Part shown: piece after piece, positions 8,045 to 17,993 of the stretch
Position numbering within the stretch: the first letter of the stretch is position 1
How the letters are laid out: each line of letters begins with the position of its first letter
DNA from: Gp6-AA40 sp035496255
GTDB taxonomy: Bacteria; Acidobacteriota; Vicinamibacteria; Vicinamibacterales; UBA2999
Assembly: GCA_035496255.1 (NCBI GenBank)
Contig: DATJEU010000096.1
Span: forward strand, 60,662-124,661
Reading direction: 5' to 3'
DNA length: 64,000 nucleotides
Made by a program: the position numbers and the translations under genes
Notes under the pieces: model-generated
Databases searched by the model: none
Seen by the model: only the letters and a program-made list of their open reading frames with translations
What the model was told of the DNA's origin: nothing

Positions 8045-8998
8045 ATGGCTTTTCCGGGAACCGGCAAGATCTGGATGAACGGCTCGCTCGTGGACTGGAA
8101 GGACGCGACGATCCACGTTGCGTCCCACGTGGTCCACTACGGCAGCGCCGTCTTCGAGGGTGCCCGGTGCTATGAGACTCCGCGTGGGCCGGCCTGTTTC
8201 CGCCTCGACGCGCACATGCGGCGGCTGTTCGACTCGGCGCGGATCTACCGGATGGAACCGCCGTTCGATCAGCAGACGCTCACCGATGCGGTCATCGACC
8301 TGATCAAGGTCAACCAGTTCAAGGCCTGTTACATCCGTCCGCTCGTCTATCGCGGCTACGACTCGCTTGGCGTCGATCCGTCGTCGTGTCCAATCGACGT
8401 CTCGATCATGCTCTGGGAATGGGGCGCGTACTTCACGCCTGAGGCCCTGGAACAGGGCATGGACGTCAAGGTGTCGACGTGGGCCCGCAACGCGCCGAAC
8501 ACGACGCCGGCGATGGCGAAGAGCGTCGCCAACTACGCCAACGCGCAGTTGATCAAGATGGAGGCGAAGGCCGAGGGTTACCTCGAAGGGATCGCGCTCG
8601 ACACCGGCGGAAACGTCAGCGAGGCAAGTGGCGCCAACATCTTCGTGATCCGCGACGGCATCATCTTCACGCCGCCCATGGGCAACTCGGTGCTCTCGGG
8701 GATCACGCGCGACTCGGTGATCACGCTGGCGAAGGACATGGGCTTTGAAGTGCGCGAGCAGACCATCCCGCGCGAACTGCTCTACATCGCCGACGAGGTC
8801 TTCTTCTGCGGTACTGCCGCCGAAGTCACGCCGATCCGATCGGTCGATCGTGTCAACGTCGGGCGCGGCCGCCGCGGTCCGATCACGCAGGCGCTGCAGG
8901 AGCGGTTCTATCAGGTGGTCACCGGCCAGACCGAGGACAAGTGGGGGTGGCTGCAGTACGTCAACACGCCGGCCGCCGCCGCGGCCAGATCCAGATAG
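8045..8998 (+). CDS. ilvE: Branched-chain amino acid aminotransferase
   Basis: 317 residues. ATG 8045 was chosen because AAAGGAG ends 9 bp upstream; an in-frame GTG at 8024 would place that site inside the gene. Fold type IV PLP enzyme: 'HYGSAVFEGARCYE', PLP lysine at residue 159 in MAKSVANYANAQ (the same number as in the E. coli enzyme), 'EGIALDTGGNVSEASGANIF', and 'FFCGTAAEVTPI'. It catalyses the last step of valine, leucine and isoleucine synthesis with glutamate as amino donor. No ilv/leu neighbours are present. Confidence 0.93.
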   Translation: MAFPGTGKIWMNGSLVDWKDATIHVASHVVHYGSAVFEGARCYETPRGPACFRLDAHMRRLFDSARIYRMEPPFDQQTLTDAVIDLIKVNQFKACYIRPLVYRGYDSLGVDPSSCPIDVSIMLWEWGAYFTPEALEQGMDVKVSTWARNAPNTTPAMAKSVANYANAQLIKMEAKAEGYLEGIALDTGGNVSEASGANIFVIRDGIIFTPPMGNSVLSGITRDSVITLAKDMGFEVREQTIPRELLYIADEVFFCGTAAEVTPIRSVDRVNVGRGRRGPITQALQERFYQVVTGQTEDKWGWLQYVNTPAAAAARSR

Positions 8999-9127
8999 TC
9001 GTCGGCTCCGCCGAATCATCATCTATGCAGCGACGACTGGCGTTGCAAGGACTTTCATGAGATTTCACGCGCGTCTGCTCTGACGGCAGTACCCAGCCGA
9101 TAGTTAGGCGTGCGAAGATCTGAGGCG

Positions 9128-10261
9128 ATGCACATCAACGATCTGCTGAAGGTCGCCCTCGATGCAGGCGCCTCCGACCTGCACGTCAAGGTCGGCAGTT
9201 ACCCCATGATGCGTGTGCGCGGCACGCTCGTTCCCGCGGCGGATCGCAAGTTGGAACAGGAAGATCTCGTCGCGATGGCCAATGCCGTGCTGCCGACGCC
9301 GCAGCGCGAAAAATTCAAGACGAGCAACGAGATCGACCTTGCGTACAGCGTGCCCGGCCTCGGACGATTCCGGTGCAACACGTTCCGCCAGCGCGGCACG
9401 ATCGGGATGATCTTCCGCGTCATCCCGCTGCAGGTGAAGACGATCGACGAGCTGGCGCTGCCCGAGATCCTCAAACGGGTTGCCGCCGAAGAGCGCGGCC
9501 TGGTGCTGGTCACGGGCACCACCGGCAGCGGCAAGAGCACCACGCTGGCCGCGATGATCGATGAAATCAACACGACCCGCACCACGCACATCATGACCGT
9601 CGAGGACCCGATCGAGTACCTCCACCGCGATCAGAAGTCGCTCATCAACCAGCGTGAGGTCGGCGTCGATACCGAGTCGTTCTCGCAGGCGCTGCGCAGC
9701 GCCCTGCGCCAGGATCCCGACGTCATTCTCGTCGGCGAAATGCGCGACTTCGAGACCATCGAAACGGCCCTGCTCGCGGCGGAAACCGGCCACATGGTGT
9801 TCTCGACGCTGCACACGCTCGACGCCACGGAAACAATCAACCGCATCATCGCGGTGTTTCCGCCGCACCAGCAGAAGCAGATTCGGCTGCAACTGGCCAG
9901 CGTGCTGAAGGCCGTGGTCTCACAGCGGTTGATGCCACGCGCCGATGGCAATGGCCGCGTGCCGGCGGTCGAGGTCCTGATCACCACGGCGTTCATCCGC
10001 GACTGCATCATGGACAAGGAGAAGACGCACCTCATTCACGGCGCCATTGCCCAGGGCACCTCGCAGTACGGGATGCAGACGTTCGATCAGTCGATCTTCA
10101 GCCTGTTCGAGCGCGGCCTGGTCTCCTACGAGGAGGCGCTGCGGTGGGCCTCCAACGTCGACGAGTTCAAGCTGAAGGTGCAGGGCATTTCGACGACGGC
10201 GGACGTAGCGCGCGAACGGTCTGGACACGCACCGGCAGAGATCTCCCGCTTCGGATCGTAA
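9128..10261 (+). CDS. pilT: Type IV pilus retraction ATPase PilT
   Basis: 377 residues from ATG 9128, the usual PilT N-terminus (INDLLKVALDAGASDLHVK); a GTG at 9110 would add six residues. Walker A GTTGSGKST at residues 130-138, the Asp box 'TVEDPIEY', Walker B region 'DVILVGEMRD', and the His box 'GHMVFSTLHT'. Hexameric cytoplasmic motor that depolymerises type IV pili for twitching motility. No other pil gene is nearby, which is common for pilT. The 129 bp upstream (8999-9127) show no gene or strong promoter. Confidence 0.93.
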   Translation: MHINDLLKVALDAGASDLHVKVGSYPMMRVRGTLVPAADRKLEQEDLVAMANAVLPTPQREKFKTSNEIDLAYSVPGLGRFRCNTFRQRGTIGMIFRVIPLQVKTIDELALPEILKRVAAEERGLVLVTGTTGSGKSTTLAAMIDEINTTRTTHIMTVEDPIEYLHRDQKSLINQREVGVDTESFSQALRSALRQDPDVILVGEMRDFETIETALLAAETGHMVFSTLHTLDATETINRIIAVFPPHQQKQIRLQLASVLKAVVSQRLMPRADGNGRVPAVEVLITTAFIRDCIMDKEKTHLIHGAIAQGTSQYGMQTFDQSIFSLFERGLVSYEEALRWASNVDEFKLKVQGISTTADVARERSGHAPAEISRFGS

Positions 10262-10286
10262 AGACAGGGCTGAGGACGAACCTTCC

Positions 10287-10739
10287 GTGGCTGAATCGGC
10301 CTACATCGCCGGGTTGTCGATGTTGGCGCGGCGCGAGCTCTCCGAGCGGCAGGTGCGGCAACGGTTGATGCGGCGGGGCCACGAGGCCTCGGACATCGAC
10401 GCGGCGGTCACCAGGTTACGCGAGGAGCGCGCGCTCGACGATCGCCGCGTGGCCGAAGCGATCGCACGCACTGAGACCCGGGTCCGCGGCCGCGGCCGCC
10501 TCCGCGTGAAGCGCCAGATCGAAGCCGCCGGCATCGCACCCGGCCTCGCCGAGCAGGCGGTGGACGCGGTGTTCGCGGACGTCGATGACGACGCCCTGCT
10601 GGCTGCCGCGCTCGAACGGCGACTGCGCGGCCGCGATCGCATCGAAGACGACCGCGAGCGTCAACGCCTCTATCGCTATCTCGTCACCCAGGGGTTCGAG
10701 AGCGACAAGGTCCTCGCCCTGCTCCGGTCCCGGCGTTAG
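10287..10739 (+). CDS. recX: Regulatory protein RecX
   Basis: 150 residues from GTG 10287. Three-helix repeats typical of RecX: 'GLSMLARRELSERQVRQRLMRRG', 'LREERALDDRRVAEA', and 'LYRYLVTQGFESDKVLALL'. RecX binds and restrains RecA filaments. recA is not in the window; instead recX lies between pilT and alaS, the latter being a frequent neighbour of recX (recA-recX-alaS). The order here suggests loss or relocation of recA. Confidence 0.85.
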   Translation: MAESAYIAGLSMLARRELSERQVRQRLMRRGHEASDIDAAVTRLREERALDDRRVAEAIARTETRVRGRGRLRVKRQIEAAGIAPGLAEQAVDAVFADVDDDALLAAALERRLRGRDRIEDDRERQRLYRYLVTQGFESDKVLALLRSRR

Positions 10740-10793
10740 CGCAACATCTGATGGCGCCACGACAGGCGGCGTCGCGCGTGAGAAAATGTTGCC

Positions 10794-13487
10794 GTGATCT
10801 CAAAGGAAGTCCGCGAGTCGTTCCTCTCATTTTTCGCGCGCAACGGCCATCGCCGTGTTGCCAGCTCGCCGCTCGTGCCGCACGACGACCCGACGCTCCT
10901 CTTCACCAACGCCGGGATGAACCAGTTCAAGGACGTGTTCCTGGGCCGGGAGAAGCGCGACTATACGCGCGCGACCACGGCCCAGAAGTGCATGCGCGTC
11001 AGCGGCAAGCACAACGACCTCGACAACGTCGGGCCGTCGTTCCGGCACCACACGTTCTTCGAGATGCTCGGGAACTTCTCGTTCGGCGACTACTTCAAGG
11101 GCGAAGCCATCCCGTTTGCCTGGCAGCTGCTCGTCGACGAATGGAAGGTGCCGCAGGATCGCCTGTTTGCCACGATTTTCAAGGGCGACGCCGCCGTCCC
11201 TCGTGACACGGACGCCTACGACATCTGGCGGAAATTCCTGCCCGCGGACCGAATCGGCGAACTCGGGGCCGCGGACAACTTCTGGCAGATGGGCGACACG
11301 GGTCCGTGCGGACGCTGCTCGGAGATCTACTACTTCCGCGGCTCCGGCCTGCCGTGCGCGGAAGAAGCGGCCGGCCGTCAATGCCGCGGTCTCGAATGCG
11401 ACTGCGATCGCTTCATCGAGATCTGGAACAACGTGTTCATGGAATTCAACCGCCAGTCCGATGGCGTCTTGCAGCCGCTGCCGGCGCCGTCGATCGATAC
11501 CGGCATGGGGCTCGAGCGCGTCACGGCGGTGCTCGAAGGCAAGCTGTCGAACTACGACACGGACGCGTTCACGCCGCTGCTCGCGGCGATCGGCGAACGC
11601 ACCGGCACGACGCATGGCGGGACGATGGCGAAGTCAGATGTATCGATGCGGGTCGTGGCCGACCACATGCGCGCGATGACATTTCTCATCGCCGACGGCG
11701 TCGTCCCCTCGAACGAATGGCGCGGCTACGTGCTCCGCAAGATCATGCGGCGCGCGATGCGGCACGGCAAGCGCCTTGGCCAGACCCAACCGTTTCTCTA
11801 CACCCTCGTCGACACGCTCGTGCGCGAGTTCGGCGACGCGTATCCGGAGCTCCAGTCGGGACGCGAGGCGATCGTCCAGGTGATCCGCAGCGAGGAAGAG
11901 CGCTTCGACGCGGTCCTGACCGGAGGCCTGCCCCGCCTTGAAGACGTTCTCGACAAGGCAGCCGCCAGCGGGGCGATGGTCGCGGGCGACGTCGCGTTCA
12001 GGCTCTACGACACGTTCGGCCTGCCACGCGACTTCATCGAAGACATGATCGACGAGCGGAAGCTGCAACTCGACGTCGACGGCTTCGAGCGCGCGATGCA
12101 GGGTCAGCGCGAAAAGGCGCGGGCAAAGAGTGCGTTCAAGGGCGGCGCGCAGGAAGCGGCGGCGTGGACCGCGTCTGCCGGGACGCAGGAGACGCTGACC
12201 TCAATCGGCGAGCAGGTGTTCCGCGGCTACGAGGCGACGACGCTGAATACGCAACTGGTTGCCCTCTTCGACTCAGAACGGCGTGAGGTCGAGGCGCTGG
12301 CGGCGGGCGCGCACGGCTTCGTCGCGCTCAAGGAGACCCCGTTCTATCTCGAAGCCGGTGGCCAGGTATCGGATACCGGCGCCATTGCGGGACCATCAGG
12401 TGAGGCGCGCGTCACCGGCATCGCCCGCGTGCCGAACTGGCCGCGGCTGCACGGCGTCGAGGTGACCAGCGGATCGATCGGCCGTCGCGATCTCGTGACT
12501 GCGACCGTCTCCACCGAGGTTCGCGACGCCACCCGTCGGAACCATACCGCCACTCACCTGCTTCACGCAGCACTGCGTCAGGTCCTCGGCGGACACGTCA
12601 AGCAGGCAGGATCGCTCGTCGCCCCCGATCGGCTGCGATTCGACTTCGTCCATTTCGCCGCGCTCACGCGCGATCAACTCCTGGCGATCGAACAGATCGT
12701 CAACGAGCAGGTGCTGAAGAACACACCGGTCCAGACCGAAGTCAAGGCAACCCAGGAGGCGATTGCCGCGGGCGCGATGGCGCTCTTCGGCGAGAAGTAC
12801 GGCGACACCGTTCGCGTCGTCTCGGTCCCGGGGTTCAGCCTCGAGCTGTGCGGCGGCACTCATGTGCGTGCCACCGGCGACATCGGCCTCTTCGCGATCG
12901 TCTCGGAGAGCGGTGTCGCTGCCGGGACGCGGCGCCTCGAGGCAATCACCGGCCTCGAGGCGGTGAAGGCATTCCAGCGCGACCGCGATCAGATTGCGGC
13001 GATCGCGGCATCACTCAACGCCCGCGCCCCCGAGATCAGCGCACGGATCGCCGCCTTGCAGGACGAATCGAAGCGACTGGCGCGCGAGCTGCAGCAGGCG
13101 AAGATGAAAGCCGCGATGGGTGGCGGTGCGGGTGGTCAGATCGACGAGGCGATCGATGTGGCCGGCATCAAGCTGGTTGCGCGCGAGGTCAGCGGCCTCG
13201 ACAAGGACGGCCTGCGCACGCTCGTCGACCAGAGCCGCGACCGCATCAAGAGCGGCGTCGTCATCCTCGCGGCCCCTTCCGACGGCAAGGTCGCGGTCGT
13301 CGTCGGCGTCACACCGGATCTGACGAAGAAGATCCCGGCCGGACAGGTCGTCAAGCAGCTCGCGCCGATCGTTGGCGGCGGTGGCGGTGGCCGGGCGGAC
13401 TTCGCCGAAGCCGGCGGCAAGGATCCGTCAAAGGTCGGTGAGCTGCTCGCCGCCGCGAAAGGTGTGATCGAGGCGTTCCTGAAGTAG
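10794..13487 (+). CDS. alaS: Alanine--tRNA ligase
   Basis: 897 residues, full length. Class II catalytic core starts 'FLSFFARNGHRRVASSPLVP', with motif regions 'FTNAGMNQFKD' and 'DTGMGLERV'. The editing domain carries the zinc-site motif HTATHLLHAAL plus the distal 'CGGTHV' pair. A C-Ala domain ends in a glycine-rich 'VGGGGGGRADFAEAGG'. It charges tRNA-Ala and clears Ser/Gly mischarging. The GTG start has no Shine-Dalgarno sequence; GAAAAT ends 6 bp upstream, as in other leaderless candidates here. Confidence 0.97.
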   Translation: MISKEVRESFLSFFARNGHRRVASSPLVPHDDPTLLFTNAGMNQFKDVFLGREKRDYTRATTAQKCMRVSGKHNDLDNVGPSFRHHTFFEMLGNFSFGDYFKGEAIPFAWQLLVDEWKVPQDRLFATIFKGDAAVPRDTDAYDIWRKFLPADRIGELGAADNFWQMGDTGPCGRCSEIYYFRGSGLPCAEEAAGRQCRGLECDCDRFIEIWNNVFMEFNRQSDGVLQPLPAPSIDTGMGLERVTAVLEGKLSNYDTDAFTPLLAAIGERTGTTHGGTMAKSDVSMRVVADHMRAMTFLIADGVVPSNEWRGYVLRKIMRRAMRHGKRLGQTQPFLYTLVDTLVREFGDAYPELQSGREAIVQVIRSEEERFDAVLTGGLPRLEDVLDKAAASGAMVAGDVAFRLYDTFGLPRDFIEDMIDERKLQLDVDGFERAMQGQREKARAKSAFKGGAQEAAAWTASAGTQETLTSIGEQVFRGYEATTLNTQLVALFDSERREVEALAAGAHGFVALKETPFYLEAGGQVSDTGAIAGPSGEARVTGIARVPNWPRLHGVEVTSGSIGRRDLVTATVSTEVRDATRRNHTATHLLHAALRQVLGGHVKQAGSLVAPDRLRFDFVHFAALTRDQLLAIEQIVNEQVLKNTPVQTEVKATQEAIAAGAMALFGEKYGDTVRVVSVPGFSLELCGGTHVRATGDIGLFAIVSESGVAAGTRRLEAITGLEAVKAFQRDRDQIAAIAASLNARAPEISARIAALQDESKRLARELQQAKMKAAMGGGAGGQIDEAIDVAGIKLVAREVSGLDKDGLRTLVDQSRDRIKSGVVILAAPSDGKVAVVVGVTPDLTKKIPAGQVVKQLAPIVGGGGGGRADFAEAGGKDPSKVGELLAAAKGVIEAFLK

Positions 13488-13490
13488 CCG

Positions 13491-14513
13491 CTACGCGTCC
13501 CCGACCCGAATGACGATCTTGCCGACGAACTCGGCCGACGCTTGGTACTTATAGGCCTCAATCGCCTGCTCGAACGGAAATACGCGATCGATCGCCGGCG
13601 TCACGCCGGTCGCCTCGATCGCGCGATTCATCTCGTCGAACATCGTGCGATCGCCAACGAACACGCCGTGCAGGTGGCCGCCCTTCCCCATCAACGGATA
13701 CGGATTGACGCCGCCCTGGTGACCGGTGAGAACACCGATCAACGCGATCTTGCCGCCGCGCGCCAGCGCGTTCATCGATCGCGGCAGCGTCCCGACACCC
13801 CCGACCTCGACAATGCAATCGACGCCGGCGCCGTTGGTGAGGCGCATGACCTCGCGATCCCAGTCGGGCGTCGTCACGTAGTTGATGCCCTCACTCGCAC
13901 CGAGCGCACGCACCCGCCGCAGCTTGTCGTCGCGCGAGGATGTCACGATGACCCGCGCACCGGCCTTGTGCGCAAACTGCAGTGCGAACGTCGAGACGCC
14001 GCCGGTCCCGAGCACGAGGACGACGGAGCCGGGGATGACGGGGGTGCCCGCGCGAAAGAGCGCGTGCCACGCCGTCACGCCGGCGCACGGCAGACAGGCG
14101 GCCTGCTCGAACGAATAGCCGTCGGGAATGCGCACGAGGCCGTCCTCGTACAACGCCACCTGCTCGGCCAGCATGCCGTCCAGCGGGACGCCGAGCGCGG
14201 CAGGCATCGTGGCGCGCGGATTTCTGATGTTCTGGAAGAACGTCGCCGCGACGCGATCGCCGACATGCGTGCGCGCGACCCCGTCACCGACGGCGATCAC
14301 TTCGCCGGCGCCATCGGACAGCGGCGTGATCTCGCCGTCGATGTCCGCCAGCGGGTAATTGCCAGTGACGATCGCGCGGTCGCGGAAGTTGAGCGACGCG
14401 GCCCGGACGCGAACAATCACCTGGCCGGGCCGGGGATGCGGCTCCGTCAGTTCGACAAGCCGCAAATCATCCGGGCTCTTACACGCTCTGGGAATCTTGA
14501 ACGCTCGGATCAA
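13491..14513 (-). CDS. NAD(P)-dependent alcohol/quinone oxidoreductase (MDR family)
   Basis: 340 residues. GroES-like N-terminal domain (LVELTEPHPRPGQVIVRVRA, SLNFRDRAIV) and Rossmann domain with 'VVLVLGTGGVSTFALQFA'. The zinc ligands of classical alcohol dehydrogenases are absent, pointing to the zinc-less quinone-oxidoreductase-like branch; the substrate is unknown. The TTG start overlaps the PepSY gene by 35 bp but gives the expected MDR N-terminus (IRAFKIPRA), so the overlap looks real and the pair is probably translationally coupled. Confidence 0.82.
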   Translation of the reverse strand: MIRAFKIPRACKSPDDLRLVELTEPHPRPGQVIVRVRAASLNFRDRAIVTGNYPLADIDGEITPLSDGAGEVIAVGDGVARTHVGDRVAATFFQNIRNPRATMPAALGVPLDGMLAEQVALYEDGLVRIPDGYSFEQAACLPCAGVTAWHALFRAGTPVIPGSVVLVLGTGGVSTFALQFAHKAGARVIVTSSRDDKLRRVRALGASEGINYVTTPDWDREVMRLTNGAGVDCIVEVGGVGTLPRSMNALARGGKIALIGVLTGHQGGVNPYPLMGKGGHLHGVFVGDRTMFDEMNRAIEATGVTPAIDRVFPFEQAIEAYKYQASAEFVGKIVIRVGDA

Positions 14514-15444
14514 ACGCCGGTCCCCTCTTGAACCACACCCGCCCGGTGCGGTTCCACCACATGATGACGCCCGTGATGAAGAGGATGGTCGGCACGAGGC
14601 CGACGATCGCCCAGAGCGCCTTCAACGGTTCGTTGTCACGCCAGCGGCCGAAGTGAAGCCGTGAGAGCCACATCAGGATCAGATCGCCGCGCCGTTCGCC
14701 GTATTCGAGGTTCGGATCGGAGAGCTTGTCCACGAGATCCGAGAACGGCTCCGGCACACCAAGGTAGAACCCGGAAATGCCCCACATCAGCGAGAACAGA
14801 AACAGCCAGAAGCCCAGCGCGCTGTGCAGGTCCCAGTTGAAGCGGCGCCAGCCGCCCGACATCTTCACGCCGAGGCTGCGCTTCCAGCGGCTGACACCCG
14901 GCCACCAGACGAACAGGCCGGTGAACGCCGTCAGCGTGAACACGCCGCTCAGGACGCCGTTGACGTAACGGCCTTCGCGATCGAACCACAACTCGTCGTG
15001 CATGCGCGCCATGTACAGCACGAGCCATTCACCCTTCGTGGTGGCGTCGCCGAGGTCCTCGCCGGTGTAGGGGTTGAACAGGCGTTCCTTGGTCGCGCCG
15101 GCGCGTTCCAGGTCCACCTGGATCGTCGGATTGCGCCGCGAGATGCGCTGACCGATGCTGGCGATCGTCCAGCCTGGATAGAGACGTGCGGCGTTGGCGC
15201 GGATCTCTTCGGTACTCTTGCGCGGTGCGCCCTGTTTGAATTCCGGCCGCGGCGTGCGGAAGAACAAATCGAGCTCGGTGCGATATACCAGCGCGCTGCC
15301 GGTGATGCTCAGCATCACAACATACAACCCGAGTGCGATGCCGGTCCACAGGTGCACCTGAAACATCGCCCGCCGCAGCCACAGACGCTGCGGCTGCCGT
15401 ACCCACCGCTGCCATGCGCCCGGCGCCTTCGCGTTATCCGCCAA
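14479..15444 (-). CDS. PepSY-associated transmembrane protein (possible ferric-siderophore reductase type)
   Basis: About 321 residues if translation begins at TTG 15444, which overlaps the uup stop; longer readings run inside uup. A membrane segment near residues 28-50 (HLWTGIALGLYVVMLSITGSALVYR) carries a heme-ligand-type His, then a PepSY-like periplasmic region with 'FNPYTGEDLGD', then further helices including 'MARMHDELW', 'TGLFVWWPGVSRWKRSL', 'NWDLHSALGFW' and 'TGVIMWWNRTG'. This is the architecture of the PiuB/PepSY_TM family, often linked to iron uptake. No TonB receptor is adjacent, so the iron link is inference. Confidence 0.75.
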   Translation of the reverse strand: MADNAKAPGAWQRWVRQPQRLWLRRAMFQVHLWTGIALGLYVVMLSITGSALVYRTELDLFFRTPRPEFKQGAPRKSTEEIRANAARLYPGWTIASIGQRISRRNPTIQVDLERAGATKERLFNPYTGEDLGDATTKGEWLVLYMARMHDELWFDREGRYVNGVLSGVFTLTAFTGLFVWWPGVSRWKRSLGVKMSGGWRRFNWDLHSALGFWLFLFSLMWGISGFYLGVPEPFSDLVDKLSDPNLEYGERRGDLILMWLSRLHFGRWRDNEPLKALWAIVGLVPTILFITGVIMWWNRTGRVWFKRGPAFDPSVQDSQSV

Positions 15445-17227
15445 TCTCTTCAAGCTCCACCCAGCGCGCGAGCGCGCGTTCCAGTTCGCCGCCGATCGCC
15501 TCGCGCCGGGCGAGAACGATGGCGATGTGATCCGCAGGCGTCTTGTAGAATTCCGGCGCCGCGACCTCCGCTTCCAGTTGCTGCTGCTCGATCTCGAGCG
15601 ACTCGATGCGCAAGGGCAACGAAGCATACTCTCGCTCTTCGTTGAAGGTGCGCTTTTTTCGTTCCAGCCGCTCGAGTCGTTCGGTCCGTTCCCGTTCGAC
15701 CCGCTCGAGACGTTCCGTCCGTTCCGGCCGCCGGGACGGGCGCGAGCGCAGGTAGTCGGCCCAGCCGCCGGCGTACTCCCGCGCCACGCCCTCGCCTTCG
15801 AACGCGATCGTGCCCGTCACCACGTTGTCGAGGAAGGCGCGGTCGTGCGTCACCAGCAGCACGGTGCCGTCGAAGTCGTCGATCAGTTCCTCGAGCAGTT
15901 CGAGCGTCTCGATGTCGAGGTCGTTGGTCGGCTCGTCGAGCACGAGCACGTTCGCCGGTTTCGCGAAGAGCCGCGCCAGCAACAGCCGGTTGCGTTCACC
16001 TCCGGACAACGACTTCACCGGCGAGCGCATGCGTTCCCGCGGAAACAGGAAGTCGGACAGGTAGCCGAGCACGTGACGCTCCTGACCATTGACGATCACG
16101 GTCTCACCGTCGGTAACGCTGGCGACGAGCGACTTCTCCGGATCGAGCTGCGCGCGCTGCTGATCGAAGTAGGCGATCTGCAGTCGCGTCCCCTGCCGCA
16201 CCTCGCCGCTGTCCGGCGCGACCTCCCCCGTGATCAATCGCAGCAGCGTCGTCTTGCCCGACCCGTTCGGGCCGATCAGGCCGATACGATCGCCGCGCAT
16301 GAGGCGTGTCGAGAAATCGCGAATGACGGCAGCCTCGCCGTATGACTTGCTGACCTGCTCCAGCTCGAAGACGAGGCGACCGGATGCCTCGCCCTGATCG
16401 AGAGACAGGCGCGCCGTGCCTGGCTGCGCACGGTAGGCTGCCCGCTGATCGCGCAGCGCCATCAGCGCCCGGACGCGTCCTTCGTTGCGGGTGCGACGGG
16501 CTTTGATGCCACGCCGGAGCCAGGCCTCTTCATCCGCGAGCTTCTTGTCCAGGCGTTCGAGATCGCGCAGTTCGTTGTCGAGCGCCGCGGCCTTCTTGTC
16601 GACATACGTGTCGTAGGAACCTGGCCAGGATGTCAGTGATCCGCGATCGAGCTCGATGATGCGCGTGGCCAGCCTCCGGAGGAACGCGCGGTCGTGCGTG
16701 ACGAACAGCAGCGCGCCGCGAAAGTCGCGCAGGTGCGCCTCCAGCCACTCGATCGCCTCGATGTCGAGATGATTGGTCGGCTCGTCCAGCAGCAGCAGGT
16801 CCGGGTCGCAGACCAGTGCCTTTCCGAGCAACGCACGGCGTTGCCAGCCGCCAGACAGTTCGGCCACCGGCCGGTCGGCGGGCAGCGACAGCCGCGACAG
16901 GATTTCGTCCACCCGATGCGTCTGGGTCCAGGCCTCCTGGTCTGGAACCAGCGGCAGGCCGGCGGCAACCTCCTCCCGCACCGAGCGCGCGCCGGTCCCG
17001 GGCACGTCCTGAGCGAGACGCGCCACCCGCAGGCCGGGAGCCCGCCAGACGTGGCCTGAATCCGCGGGCAGCTCACCCGCGATGACCCGCAGCAGCGTCG
17101 ATTTTCCCGAACCATTCCGGCCGATCAGCGCCAGGCGCTCGCCCGGTTCAATCCGGAGGTTGGCCGCCTCGAACAGCGGGAGATGGCCGAAGGCGAGGGA
17201 GACCTGGTCGAGGGTAAGGAGGGGCAT
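15434..17227 (-). CDS. uup: ABC-F ATPase, Uup type
   Basis: 597 residues, two ABC domains with no membrane segments. Domain 1: Walker A GRNGSGKST, signature LSGGWQRR, Walker B LLLLDEPTNHLD. Domain 2: GPNGSGKTT, signature LSGGERNR, VLVLDEPTNDLD. The inter-domain linker is of ABC-F length, and the C-terminal coiled coil identifies the Uup branch, implicated in ribosome or branched-DNA processes. The stretch before the coiled coil is an unusual Arg/Glu repeat (TERLERVERERTERLERLER) encoded by near-tandem 12-18 bp units around 15660-15730. It diverges from the lytic transglycosylase. Confidence 0.9.
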   Translation of the reverse strand: MPLLTLDQVSLAFGHLPLFEAANLRIEPGERLALIGRNGSGKSTLLRVIAGELPADSGHVWRAPGLRVARLAQDVPGTGARSVREEVAAGLPLVPDQEAWTQTHRVDEILSRLSLPADRPVAELSGGWQRRALLGKALVCDPDLLLLDEPTNHLDIEAIEWLEAHLRDFRGALLFVTHDRAFLRRLATRIIELDRGSLTSWPGSYDTYVDKKAAALDNELRDLERLDKKLADEEAWLRRGIKARRTRNEGRVRALMALRDQRAAYRAQPGTARLSLDQGEASGRLVFELEQVSKSYGEAAVIRDFSTRLMRGDRIGLIGPNGSGKTTLLRLITGEVAPDSGEVRQGTRLQIAYFDQQRAQLDPEKSLVASVTDGETVIVNGQERHVLGYLSDFLFPRERMRSPVKSLSGGERNRLLLARLFAKPANVLVLDEPTNDLDIETLELLEELIDDFDGTVLLVTHDRAFLDNVVTGTIAFEGEGVAREYAGGWADYLRSRPSRRPERTERLERVERERTERLERLERKKRTFNEEREYASLPLRIESLEIEQQQLEAEVAAPEFYKTPADHIAIVLARREAIGGELERALARWVELEEIGG

Positions 17228-17282
17228 CAGGAAAGCCGATAAGAGATCCGTAGCTTAAACCACCCAAACTCAGCGATTTCCC

Positions 17283-17993
17283 GTGATTCGCCGCGTCCTG
17301 TTCCTGCTCATCGTCGTCACCGCCGCCTGGCCGCATCGGGCGGAAGCGCAGATCTACGTCTCGCGCGACCCGAACGGGACCGTGGTCCTGTCCAACAACC
17401 CCATCACCGCCCCGACGTCGGTCTACACCGTGGCGGGCGCCCCGTCGTTCGTCGCGACGCGTCCGGCTGTCCACAACGCCACGACTACCGATTACGACAC
17501 GTTGATTGTCGAACACGCCCGGCGCCAGTCGGTTCGGCCTGAACTGGTGCGCGCCGTCATCCAGGTGGAATCCGGGTTCAACCCCCGCGCCGTCTCGGTG
17601 AAAGGGGCGATGGGCCTGATGCAGTTGATGCCGGCCACCGCCCGCGAGCTCGGCGTCCGGAACGCGTTCGACCCGGCGGAAAACATTCGCGGTGGCACGG
17701 CCTATCTCCGGCAACTGCTCGATCGCTACGATGGCAGCGAGGAACTGGCCCTGGCCGCCTACAATGCTGGCGCCCGGGCGGTTGACAGCCACGGCGGCGT
17801 GCCGCCGTATCGCGAGACCCGCGATTACGTGAAGAAGGTGGGCTCGGCGGCGGGGCGCCAGCCGCCGGTGTCGCTGGCGCGTGGCAAGACGCTGATCTTC
17901 AAATGGATCGAAGTTCGCGATGGCCGTGCGATTCCGAACTACTCCTCTGAACACCCTCCGGCGGGTGTTACCTACGAAACGATCACGCGGTAA
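17283..17993 (+). CDS. Periplasmic lytic transglycosylase (SLT domain)
   Basis: 236 residues from GTG 17283, with a signal peptide (VLFLLIVVTAAWPHRAEA). The SLT lysozyme-like domain shows the catalytic glutamate in 'VIQVESGFNP', then 'GAMGLMQLMPATARELG', 'NIRGGTAYLRQLLDRY' and 'ALAAYNAG'. It cleaves peptidoglycan glycan strands to 1,6-anhydro products. A short N-terminal DUF4124-like patch (IYVSRDPNGTVVLSN) precedes the domain. It is likely translated together with the overlapping downstream gene. Confidence 0.9.
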   Translation: MIRRVLFLLIVVTAAWPHRAEAQIYVSRDPNGTVVLSNNPITAPTSVYTVAGAPSFVATRPAVHNATTTDYDTLIVEHARRQSVRPELVRAVIQVESGFNPRAVSVKGAMGLMQLMPATARELGVRNAFDPAENIRGGTAYLRQLLDRYDGSEELALAAYNAGARAVDSHGGVPPYRETRDYVKKVGSAAGRQPPVSLARGKTLIFKWIEVRDGRAIPNYSSEHPPAGVTYETITR

